From: Pelecanus crispus
Taxonomy: Eukaryota; Chordata; Aves; Pelecaniformes; Pelecanidae
Length of the DNA stretch: 64,000 nucleotides
NCBI RefSeq assembly: GCF_030463565.1
Contig: NC_134646.1
Coordinates: 10,010,001-10,074,000 of the forward strand
Direction: 5' to 3'
The position numbers and the translations under genes were made by a program. This document shows positions 28,801-40,800 of the stretch, piece after piece; within the stretch, counting starts at the first letter, position 1, and each line of letters starts with the position of its first letter. The notes under the pieces were generated by a model. The model was given only the letters and a program-made list of their open reading frames with translations. It had not been told where the DNA came from and did not search any database.

Positions 28801-31800
28801 CAGCTGAACCAAACAACACTAACTGGAAATATGCTACCCTAACGCTAATGATGCACACATTTGTAACAAACTTAAGAAGCATTAACTAAAACCATTGTAA
28901 CTATCACTATCAAGTGATACAGTGCCCATGATACAAGGCCCATGATACAGCAGCAGGTTAGAAAAAGCTATAGAAAAGTTATTTAATAATTTTTAAATTG
29001 CCTGGTTTATACCTCAGTTGTTTTCGTAGCTGCTCCAGTTCCACATTCTGTTCTGTTACAGTTTTCAGAAACTGTTGATTGCTCTGCAAAATAAGGAGAT
29101 ATTTGTAACATGTTCCTTACTGTACTGAAAATGTTATATATTCGTAATTGTTACAGGGCATTTCTGCAGAACATAATACCATAAAAATAGCCAATAATGT
29201 CTATTTAACACTGCAGCTGGTCTCCAACTGCCAAGGTTTAGGTACAATATTTTATAACGGCAAATGCAGAGTGATGTTACCTAATCCCCACCTTCTTTCC
29301 CCATATTTTGGTAGTGTAAGAAATTCCCAAGATGAGACTTGTAATAGCTTAGACCTACCATCTACATTCCCATCTAGTTTAGGTGTCTAGAATACCTTGT
29401 CACAATCAGTACCACAGTAGACCACGTACTGCTGGAAAGAATTCCTTTGTTTCAGAGGCAAGAAACAATGAGCAATTGCTCCTCCTTCATTTTTTCTACA
29501 TCAGCCATAGTGCCGGAGGGGTCATTCTCCTTCAAACTGTCTTCTCATTTGAGAATCATTTCATATTTTTGTTATGCTACTAGCCTTTTCTAGATCTTAC
29601 ATATACATGTATCTTACACTGAGATATCAGAGATGACCACAACTGCAGGCAGCATTCAAGATGCTACTGTACTATGGACTTAAGCACAATATATTCCTTT
29701 TCCCCCTTCTCCTAATAATTGCTAACATTCTTCTTGCTTTTTTGACTGTTGCTAAGAATTGTTTTCAGACGCTTCCTACTTCTAAAAGACCTATTCTGAG
29801 CAATAACAGTCAATTTCGAGACCATCACAGGGTACCCAAAGCAAAAGCTCCCTCTTGCCCACATGCATTATTTTGCTTTTATTAATACCAGTGAAATGTC
29901 AGATAAAATTCACTCAGATACTCAACATCATGAGATTTTTCTGCAAATTTCTGTAGTTTACTTCAGTTTTCACTACCCTAAGTAGTTTAACATCAGTGGT
30001 GAACACTGTTGCCTCAATACTGAATCGCATTTCCAGAACACTTACAAATATGCTGAACAGCTCTAAGCCTGAGCACATCTAGGAAACACAGCTGTTTTAC
30101 CACAATAAAAAAACCTAATTACTCTGTCTCTTCACTTCCTATTTTTCAGTTTGTTAGTTCAAGAAAGGACATACTGCTTTATCCCATGACATCTTTATGC
30201 CTTTGGTAACAGACCTCGCCAAATGTTTTTTGGATAATGCAAACTAATAGATTACCTTTATCTTAACATCATCTGTTTCATCTCCTTCAAAGAGTTCACA
30301 TATTTCACTCTCTCCTCTGCACATCATCTCTTTCCAATTTTATGATTTTAAGCATTCAGTGATTCTATTTTTTTGAGGTACCTACCTACTACTGATTTGC
30401 TTGTATTCCAAATCCTCAGCAAAACTGCTTTAAAAGCTGAACATTGTATTTGCTTGAGATTGTTTTCAGACAACAACCTCCCAGTAACTCTAAAGTATCT
30501 ATCTTCAGAGAAGAGTTAATTTTGAGACCATCACTGACTACACAAGGAAAAAGTTCCTCTCCAAGGGCATTATTTTGCTTTTATTAATACTAATAAAATA
30601 GCTTGTAAACAGGACAACTGCTCGCAAGATACAATTCTGTAGTAGTCTGCAATATACTACTCAACATTGGCAGGGGCTCAATGGGAGTATTGTTCAAGAC
30701 AATAAATATTTTTCAAGACAACCGTACAGTTCAAGAATGATGGCATAATTGGAAAGAATTTAAAGGTGAGCAGGAAGAATGATTAGACATCTTAAAAACA
30801 TAGTCAAAGAACATTTAAAGACTTGACTTGCTTTGAACAGAATAGAAAAAGCAGGGAAAGGGAAAAGATGGCAATATAAGTTTTCAATAACAGGCACCAT
30901 GACAAAGAATGTACTAATCTTTCCTTCATACCTACAATATTTCACACCAAAGAAACAGGCTTATATTCTAATAGGTCAGATGTGAGGAAAAGAGGTTCCA
31001 GTGATAAAGACAGAAGAGAATAGACTACCTAGAGTAGGTTAGGAGTCTTTCTTCACTGCCAGTATCCAAGACAAACATTAATCAAAAATCACACAGGAAT
31101 CGTGTCTTTCAGAGAAGCCACCGAGCCGGGAACTTCACCAAGACTTCCACCTCAATTTTTCTACCATATTAAAATTGTTTGTCAATCCTGGAAGTCCTAC
31201 TTTCAAGCTTAGAGACTAAGAAGTTTCACAATCTAAGAATATGGATGAAACAGTAGAAGATGATTAGAGCTCAGAAAAATCCTTGAAAAGGTCAACTACA
31301 GACGCTGAAGCCAGCAGTGTGAAACTAGGAATCAATAAACATGTGGTAGAGCTAGCCTATGTAAGAGGTCATAATTTAAATAAATTTTTCCTTGAAGATG
31401 GTTTTGAATGCGTGACTGAAGTACACTCACCAAATACTAAAATTCTGAGTGTAAGCTTACCACTGACTTCTTGAAGACCTCACATAATATTAAGAGCTAA
31501 CCTCTCAACCACACTGACATGGTGTTTGGAGTTCAGGAAAAAAGCCATTGATTTTTGACTGGTCCCTTGAGAAGTCTGTAAATCTGAGTAGTACAAGTTC
31601 TTTTCCAACCAGGTATGTATGAAGGGCTTTCTCCTTTTCTTTTATACTTTGAGGCTTTAGTAGGAAAACCACCATAATTTACTGGGTCACTGTTCAGAAG
31701 GTTTTACTTACCAACTCTATTTTCTCATTGGCTATATGCAGTTGCTGAGTCAACTGTTGAAAGCCAGTCAGTTGATCCTAAAAAGAGAATTCAGAGCTTC

Positions 31801-34800
31801 TTGTAATCATTATCATCATAAAGAGCGTATAATTAGACAGTTTCATAGCCAACGGAAGACATTCTCAAAAAAATTTATACATGTTGCAGGAAATTCAATA
31901 TGCCTTTGTAAATTTTAATTAGATTGCTTTTAGCTGCTGACCTAGTAATCTGGCAAATTAGATTTACTACGAAAAACGTATCTGAATTTCACTCAGTTAC
32001 AAACTGCCTCCTTCCAACACTCATACACACTTAATATAAAAATATGAAAGCATACATGAGTAGTACCTTTAAAGAGTCACACACAGACTACGACGCTACT
32101 ATAAGCATTTTTGCTAAGCACAGTAGCAGACATGTACCCCTTAATTAAAAAAAAGCCTGTATGGACACATTTAATTTGCTCTTTGCCATATAGGATGTCT
32201 TGTGTCCATACAAAAAATTGTTTGATTCAACTGTTGAGTCCCTGAATGTGAACTGTGCCTTCCTAGGAAAGCTAGCATAACACACACGCAAAAAAAAATT
32301 CATCTGCAGCAGGCCAAGTGTCTTCAGAGCATAGAGAGAACTCAAGTCACTGAGCTGGAGTATCTACTACTTGTGCTGTGTTTAACAGTCTCAAGGCCAA
32401 GTATATGCCAGAAAGCTATTCCAACAATGCCCTTATTTACAATGTCCAACCCTTACAATGATATCCTCTTTCATCTTTGCTTTCTGTCAATTCTAATTCT
32501 AGTTGGTCTTACCTATTTACCTCTGATAACTATTTCTGCTCCTCCATTAAAAGCAACACCTAAAAAAAGTTTATTTAACTGAAAAGTCTTTTTCTGTGGG
32601 AGACCAGCAGCATTTAAGAATAAAAGGCAGCTCAACCTCATTCTTGTTACAGTGGCATTAAAATCCACCAAGAGTTTAGTTACCGTGGGAAAGTGGAATC
32701 TGACAGCTCTAAACCCTCCAACAGCTACCAATGACTCTGTATGCTCTACTATGTGTATGTTACCAGTAACTGACAATGCAACACAAGAAATAATCTAACA
32801 GAAGGAACAGGAGCAAAAAGTCAGAACTACACAGAGCTAAGAGTCCTCATAACTATCACGTGAAATAATTATGAAACGTGACAGAGCACAATAGTTGTAC
32901 AGATATTTTTCGTGTTTCTCAGAAAAGAGCATATTACTGTGGTGGACTTAATACCACAACAGAACAAAAATCAGTTAGAAGAAAAATCTGTTATATAGGT
33001 GAGCTGTAGCTGAACCACAAGTCTAGCATACTTGAAAATGGAAAGAAAATGTTAAAAATTTGTAGCATCTCTTTACAGACCTAGAAGTATCTGTAGCGAG
33101 GTACATAGAAGCATGAAGTTTCTATTAGTGCGTCACACACTGAGCCTCTTCATATAGCTCGTCAGAGCAAAACGGCTTCTTTTCCAAACTAAGATTTCCT
33201 GAAGGGCCTTCCCCAGAAACGGCAGAAGAGAAACATGCTGCTAAACACAACCTAGCATTAGAAGAATGCTGCTGAACTTGGCTTTTCATCTGTTTACACA
33301 TGCTTCTTTACTGAATGACAACAGGAAGTGGAGACTACTTTTCCCACTATCCCACGGTGACCTTACAGGCAAAATTCAGGATTCACACACACGAGAAAAC
33401 GTTAAATACTTCCACCTTAGAATTCAGAAATCTTTAGCAGCTTTTTCAGATGTTGCACTTTACTGAAGATTTCCAACCATGCAATTCAAACACATGATTA
33501 TTTATATGCACATGACTATCTTGTGCACTTACACATATATATGCACTAAGACTTGGACTCAGTGCATTCCCCAAGCTCTTGCCCATATACTTGAAACAAA
33601 GAACTTCTCCAATCATAACAGTGCATTTAACTGATGAATCAGTGACCGCATCTGATCACTCAACTTTAGATGACTATTATGGAAAATAATTAACAGTACT
33701 GGTAGAATCCCCCACTTTAGTTTGGCTACACACAGACCCAGAATCCCTACAGTATAGAAAAACATTCAAAAATTAACAAAAATATAAATGAAAATTACTT
33801 TCTGCTTTTGCCTTTCAGCCACGTGAATCTGCGTTTCAGTCATGCGTTCCTGGTACTGCTGTTGGAGTCGATCATGCTCCTGTAACACCGTCTGCCAGAG
33901 CTCTATTGCTTGTTCTTTTTCCTAAGTTACAGAACAACGATTTGTATAAAATATTCTATTACAGCAAATTTACCTTCATCGATTATTCTCTAAAAAGAGA
34001 AATCTCAACTTCTATTTTGAAGAAATGCCATTTTCTGTACTTTTCTCTGCACACATTACAACTACACAGACAAAATACCAAATTCAGGCACAGAAAAAGA
34101 TGCTTACAAGTTCAAATTCCACCTACAAATGAATTGCAAGTTGTCCAGACTTTTTTTTATAGCTCAAACTTTTACAAGTATTTACTGTAGGCCTACAGTA
34201 AATATCCAAATACCAAAATTAAGCTGTCAGTTCAACTTAATCATATGCAACAGGATTGATACTTCATTGTAATAAGCTCAAAAAATTTTCCCTTATCTTT
34301 TCAGAATATTTAAATATTATTTCCTATATCCCACATATACTTGCCTCCTTATATCACATTACAATGTTTTTGATTAAAATGACAAGCTACTACAAAAACT
34401 TGAATGGAACAAAGTATTTCATTAATTTCCTGGTCAGGAATTCAATATAAAGATCAAGCCAACTAGGTAAAATTAGAGACACAAATTAATATTAAAAACT
34501 TCCTATATGAGTCTAGGAGAGAAGTTCCTTCAGGTTTTTAAGTTGGAAGTATAAGTACTTGTTTCTTTAGCTACAGAAAGTCAAGAGGGCCTCAAAGTAA
34601 GTCTCAAGGAACTCTGAACAAATGAATTCTGAATGAATAAATAAACCAGCTTCCCCTCATCTGCCAAGGCACAACAAGAGAAATAAAACAGTACAAATGT
34701 TTCATCTCACACACTTGATTCATCAGTTGTAGTTGTTCTTGAAGGTTTCTCACTATTCTTTCATCTGCAGGAATATCAGTTCCCAGAGGCATGAAAGGAA

Positions 34801-37800
34801 GAGCATCCAGTTGCTTCTCAAGAGCCTCTTTCAACTCTGCATGCAGCCTGAAACTCAAAGTAATACTTTGCTGAGCTTAGTTCTTCAGCAGGGATTTTTT
34901 TAACAACTGAACTATACTGTACCTTCAATCTGCACATACTATTTACTTCTAACTCATATTTAAATCTATTAAGTTATGTTCTATAAACACAGTAGACAGT
35001 TTGAAACAGTTTAATACCTAGTTCTTCTAGAGATGTGGTTAAATCTCCTAAACCTGGTGCTTTAATCTGTATTAAGCACTTAAAGACTCTAACATTAAGC
35101 TCGTGAGTATGAGATCTTCAACTCTTAAGTAGATTCAAAAGATTTCAAGGTCCTAGAAAAAAAAACTTTCTAAGGTTTAGAAATCAAGAAAAACAGCAAT
35201 AGTAACAGGGCAGTGCAATTATTTACCTTTCATTTTCCTTGGTGACTTGTTCAAATTTTAGTCTCATCTCACTCATTTGTGCCTAACACAAAAACATGCA
35301 AGAGTAAGCACTCATTTAAATGACATAAGCTTTGGTAATTCTTTCATCTTCTAACTGACGGATACTGTACAAGATGGACAATTTAGTTCAGCATAATAGA
35401 GTAAATGAAAGAGTAATCCAAAGTTACTTTCTTTTTTAAGGAAAGTCACAGGATGCCACTTAAAATTTAACAGCTGCTAAGTCCTATTATATCTGAGAAT
35501 TCAGAAGTTATTATGAGCATTAAACTTACCTTTTGGAATTCTTATAGCTCTTACAGATTGATTCTTAATTAACTCATGTTATTTTAGGGATACAGTGGAT
35601 AACTCTCATCGTTTATGCAGTAAGCATTTAAGACAAGAGTTTAGAAATTAAATGAGGAGAAACTTCAGTTACAGGAGTCAAATGGAGTGTTTTGTTAACT
35701 ACGCAGTGCAACACCACCATAGTGCTTCTACTGCCTACTGAAATCGGCCAAGCTTGAAGACTGTATTTGCAGAATCTTTATGATGGACAGAGCGAACAAG
35801 TTAAGTGCATTAAACCGAAACCAGAGCATAACTGCTGCATGTAGATCACAAGTACAAATTGCTTTCTGTATGCCACAGGTTTTAACTATTAAACACATCA
35901 CTGTGCTTTTTGGTGATCATATGAAGCATTAAAAAGTTTCATTTTTTCTGTGGTTGAAAGGAGGACAGTCCCCCCTCCACCTCAGCCTCTATTATAATAA
36001 TGATTTAAATAATTACTTGAATCTGAAGATTTATTAAGAATGACGAAGACTGGGTGTATCTACACTTGCAGGACTGAGCTGGGCTGCACGGCCAAGATCA
36101 GACCTGTAAGGAAAGGCGGAAACAGCTGCCTCATCTGAATGTCCTGCAAATACCTACAACCTTATCAGAACATCTAGAGAAATAAAGCACACGTTTCATG
36201 TCACAACACTACTTCTCCAAACACACGGTAACCTGTGCAATTTGGACAATGTCCCAAAATTTTCATAGAAAGCTGTCCGTTCATCCATTTGCGGCAGACT
36301 GCAGTCCAGCAAGTTTGTGAAGCATGGTGCAGGCACACTTTCCTTTTATTGACAAAAACTAATGGCCTAGATATTAACGCTATAAAATACTAAGAATATA
36401 CAGTTTGAAATGTTACAAACATCCATACCTGATAAAGCTGCAGCTGTTCTCTCATTTCTTCCAAGTGTTTATCATACTCTGTGATTAGAGTTGACAAGCT
36501 AAAAAGTTGAAAAACATGCTTAGAATAAATTTTGTAAATGCTGAAATTGTTCTGATAATTAACTAGTTTTACAGAATTCTTAATCTAGAGAACAGAACAA
36601 AACAGTGACTTTTCTTTATTTCCAAACTCAATATTCACCAGAATCAAATGAACAAGTTTAATTACTAGTTTTAAAGTGTGATCATTAACAGAATTCCTGT
36701 ACAACAGAAATAGAACATGGGACATTATAAATGAGCTTTAATACAGCATTAGTATTTCATCCATAGAATCCAAACAATTAAAGACTAGACTTTGCTACCG
36801 CTTTCACATACAACAGAAAAGCGGCCTATAAGACAATGTAAAATAATGTAGTTCTACTTAGGTACTTTTTCCTTCCTAGTATTTTTGTACCTGATAGCAA
36901 TTCTCTGAAAATTCTGTATTAGTCTGGAGTGATAATGCCTTAAAAGCTAACATGAAAGGTTAGGTTATTTTTATAACAGAAACAAAGTGACAAAGATTAT
37001 TAAACAATTTACTAGTAGGCAACTGTTAGCTGAAGACTGTCAAAAAAGCATTGTTAAAAACATCCACCATACCTCAACAGACAGCAGTTACCTGTGTTAC
37101 CTAGATCAGTACAACCTTACCTGCTTTAACTTTTGTTTATTATCTTAAAATTTAGACTAGAGAATTCCTTCATTCATCTCTCATCCTTTATTTTACCAAT
37201 TGTGCAAGAAAAGTCATATATTTACTGAATAAAGAGAATGGTATCTAAAAACAACTGCTACAGGAACAGTTTTACAGACCTCCATTCACAAGTTCTCAGA
37301 GCCATGCATACATGTATGTAAGACCAGGATCACCTGGATATTTACACTTTTAAAAGCACATGACAATTTCTTTTGAATACTCTGCAGTATTCCCACTTAT
37401 TTGGAATCACTTACCTTTGGTCCATCATCCTGGATCCTGATATGCCATCACCACCAGGAGCGCTTTTCTGTAACGGTATACTTTATATATTAGTACTTGC
37501 ACATGACTGCATGTAGTTTTAAATTTTTATATGCAACCCAAAGCTGTTGTTCTGCCCGTACTGTAATCATACACAATGTCCCACATGATCACTTCCAGGT
37601 TTATGTTCTAAAGTCCTTGAGTGCTGGCCCAATTTGAAAAAATTGTAATTTTTTTTCCCCTGGAGATGCTCTGATATAAAGCATAATTGCACCTGAGGGG
37701 GAATCATCTTGCTCTTAAAAGAATAATCATAAGTTTGTGTAAGTGCTAAGTTCATTTCTGTGCATCTCAGCATCAGGAAAGTGCTGATGCCCTAGCTTCT

Positions 37801-40800
37801 GCACAGACTTTCCGACAGGCTTATGGTACCCCGAACAGAAAGTTATCTTCACAGGAGACCAATCTCTTAGAAAAGAGAAGTCTATAAAAATGAAAAAGTC
37901 TATTAAAGACAAGTATTCTTTCAGGGATATGTTCTCCTGCATATGACAAACTTTTGAAAATGCACCAGAAATATCAGAATTCACTGTTACAACAGTTTTA
38001 TTCTGCTGCTGCTCAAAAAACAACACGCAACTCTAGAGTTGTGTGATGGACCCAAAGCAAGGCCAGGCCACATTGTAGTGGGCTACACTCTGTGCATGCA
38101 AAGATGTTTGTCTCAAGGCCTCATCACAAAAATTCTTATTACTTCCATCCCCAAGTTCACATACCCGCTCAGCAGTAGCTCTCAAAATCACATCTGTTTC
38201 ATAATGTCCAAGTGCCACATTTAGCCTCTGATCTGAAAAATACAAAGTTTGAGAATCATAGCTACAGCATGGGCCATTATCTAGGTTCACCTGACTGGCA
38301 GTCAGAATTATGTTTAACAGTGTAGTGCTTTGAAGGCACACAACATGCGTCATAAAATTCTTCCATTTAGCACAACTATTGCAATGAAAATAGGACTTGA
38401 AAAAGCTGACAAAGACAGTGTAATAATAATGAATTCAATTTCTTTCATATTCCTTCTGTTTTCTTTCAGAAATTTTAAAAAAATGAAGTTTCTGCCTAGA
38501 AAACCCACAAACACATACACATCTTAATGATTCACGAGGTCTTGATGAGACAAATGACATTGTGTGTCCAATTCAATTAGCTGGATGTTTGGCAATCAAC
38601 CTGTTGTTGGGAACTCAATCCTGCAGTTCTCAATAAACTTTCAACAAGCTTAGGTCAAGAGAGTGTCACTGATAAATGGATCTGAGCACTCAAGTATATC
38701 CAGAAGAAACCCAAACAAGAATGAAGAAATGCAGTCTGCCAGTATCTGCTTTGTCTGAAAGAAGCAAAGCATAATGAGTAATGAGATTTCACACTGCTGA
38801 GCCGGGAGCATCAACTACGGCATCACTCCTCCTTACTCATCTAACTTTGGCTATTGGGATTTCAGAGACTACTTGTACTACAAATGAAAGAACCAGCAGA
38901 AGGTTCAAAGGGAGAAGTAACAGCTCTTTCCACTCATTCATGGAGTGTTTTTTGATCTAACAAACCCACAGTGTAACCAGCCAGTCAAATGAGGTGATTA
39001 TCCTGCTGTATTTGGCATTGGTGCGACCTCACCTCAAGTGCTGTGTGCAGTTCTGGGCCCCATAATTTAAGAAGGATGTGAGGGTCCTTGAATATATCTG
39101 GGGTCCTGCATCCAGAGGAGGGCAACAAAGCTGGTGAAAGGGCTGGAAGGAATGTCCTGTGAGGGGTGGCTAAGGACTTTGGGCTTGTCTAGTTTGGAGA
39201 AAAGGAGGCTGAGGGGCAACCTCATTGCTCTCCACAGCTTCCTGAGGAGGGGAAGTGAAGCGGGACGTGCTGGTCTCTTCTCCCTGGGATCCAGCGACAG
39301 GGCGCGTGAGAACAGTTCAAAGCTGTGCCAGGGGAGGTTCAGGCTTGACTTTAGGAAACTTTTTTTTGCCGAGAAGGTGGTCAAACACTGGAACAAGCTC
39401 CCTAGAGAGGTGGTCGATGCGCCAAGCCTGTCAGTGTTTAAGAGGCATTTGAACAATGCCCTTAATAACATGCTTTAACTTTTGGTCAGCCCTGAATTGG
39501 TCAGGCAGTTGGACTGGATGATCATTGTAGGTCTCTTCCAACTGAAACATTCTATTCTAGTTTGTAAGAGCCTGAGTGACACCTTTGTAACTGGAATGCG
39601 TAAAGAGAAAGAAAAAGGAAGTCAGGAAGGTTAACGCATACATTTCGATTTAAAACAACTTCTTGCCTATTTTTCTTGATGCACGTCCCGTAGTAGTTCT
39701 TCTGGTTCTAATCTTCTAAAGGAGGATATAGGAAAAAGACAGAGGGGATTGAAAGGAGGTAATAGTAAAAGGATGCCAAGGAACAGGAAGGGGAAGGTAG
39801 CTGCCCTCACCAGCCAAAGCAGTCTGCAAACATGAGAGGCCATAAGTGCAAAAGGGAACAAATCTTAAACACCCCTTACAGATGTGCTCACCTTCAACAG
39901 TGAATCATTAAATACATTCTGACAAAGGTTCTATGTGTTTAGTAGCTTATCACAAAAATATGTAATGTAATGGATGAATTATTGTTTGTAGGGTTGGCTG
40001 CTGATACTGCGGAAAGCATTCAGGTATTTGTAACTGATCAGTACCAGAGACTAGCATTTCATTCTGAGAACCTTCTTTACAGCTACATATTTAACACAAC
40101 AAATATTTATCCTACAAAGCTAAATATCATAGTGTTTACAGAATCTTTTTTCATGTGTATTACACACATTCAGCATTTTAGAACTTTGATTTCACATTCA
40201 TGAAACAAGAGAAACATCAATCCATATACCAGACTTAGAGTAGGCCTCAAATGCCCTATGTCTCAGCTGGCATGCAAGCCCACTTCAAATCTTTCATTTG
40301 GCACCTTTCAAAACGTATGAAGTTTTTTAAAGAAAGAATTAAACTCCTTGACAGAAAAGGCAACTCCTACCACTTCACAGTGAATTTAGTCTGAGCTGTA
40401 TTTAGAGCCTAAAGATTTATAAAATAAGAAGCTATACGTATACAAATTAAATACATATGAAAAAGCAGAATACCAATATTTGAAAAGCCATGATTTGTTC
40501 ACATCACAGTATAATAAACACTCATGCCAAGCTCGGTAAAGATATGGGATTTTGAGCCGGGATGACTCCACTGGCTCAGGCAGAAGCTCTTCCACTACTA
40601 AGGTCCTTTCAATCAAGAGCTAGTCTTTCACCTTTGGCCAAAGCTGTCATACAAAGTTTAGTATCAATTGAAATTTTGATTTTTTCAGTGATGTACAGCC
40701 ATCGCACTTTATGCACTGTGCTCTTGTCCTACTTCCTGCCATGCTATTAAGTTTTCCTGCAACACTAATTAGGGATAGGGACAGTAACACACTTGGGACG

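Larger units (their letters stand above)
23130..29012 (-). other. SCLT1: SCLT1 intron 9 (5.9 kb)
   Basis: Largest gap between exons without a recognised mobile element. Contains the 57-base direct repeat pair and a locally GC-richer stretch at 25740-26150 with a TGTGCACACGTGCACACA tract. No gene seen. Confidence 0.8.
33922..38164 (-). other. SCLT1: SCLT1 introns 2-6
   Basis: Five introns of 0.4-1.15 kb separated by exons 3-6. AT-rich; nothing else recognised. Confidence 0.8.

Noticed and set aside
39667..39861. Candidate SCLT1 exon reading [16 protein letters not shown] after an acceptor-like site
   Set aside because: It has no donor before the stop and is not needed, because exons 1 and 2 join in phase.
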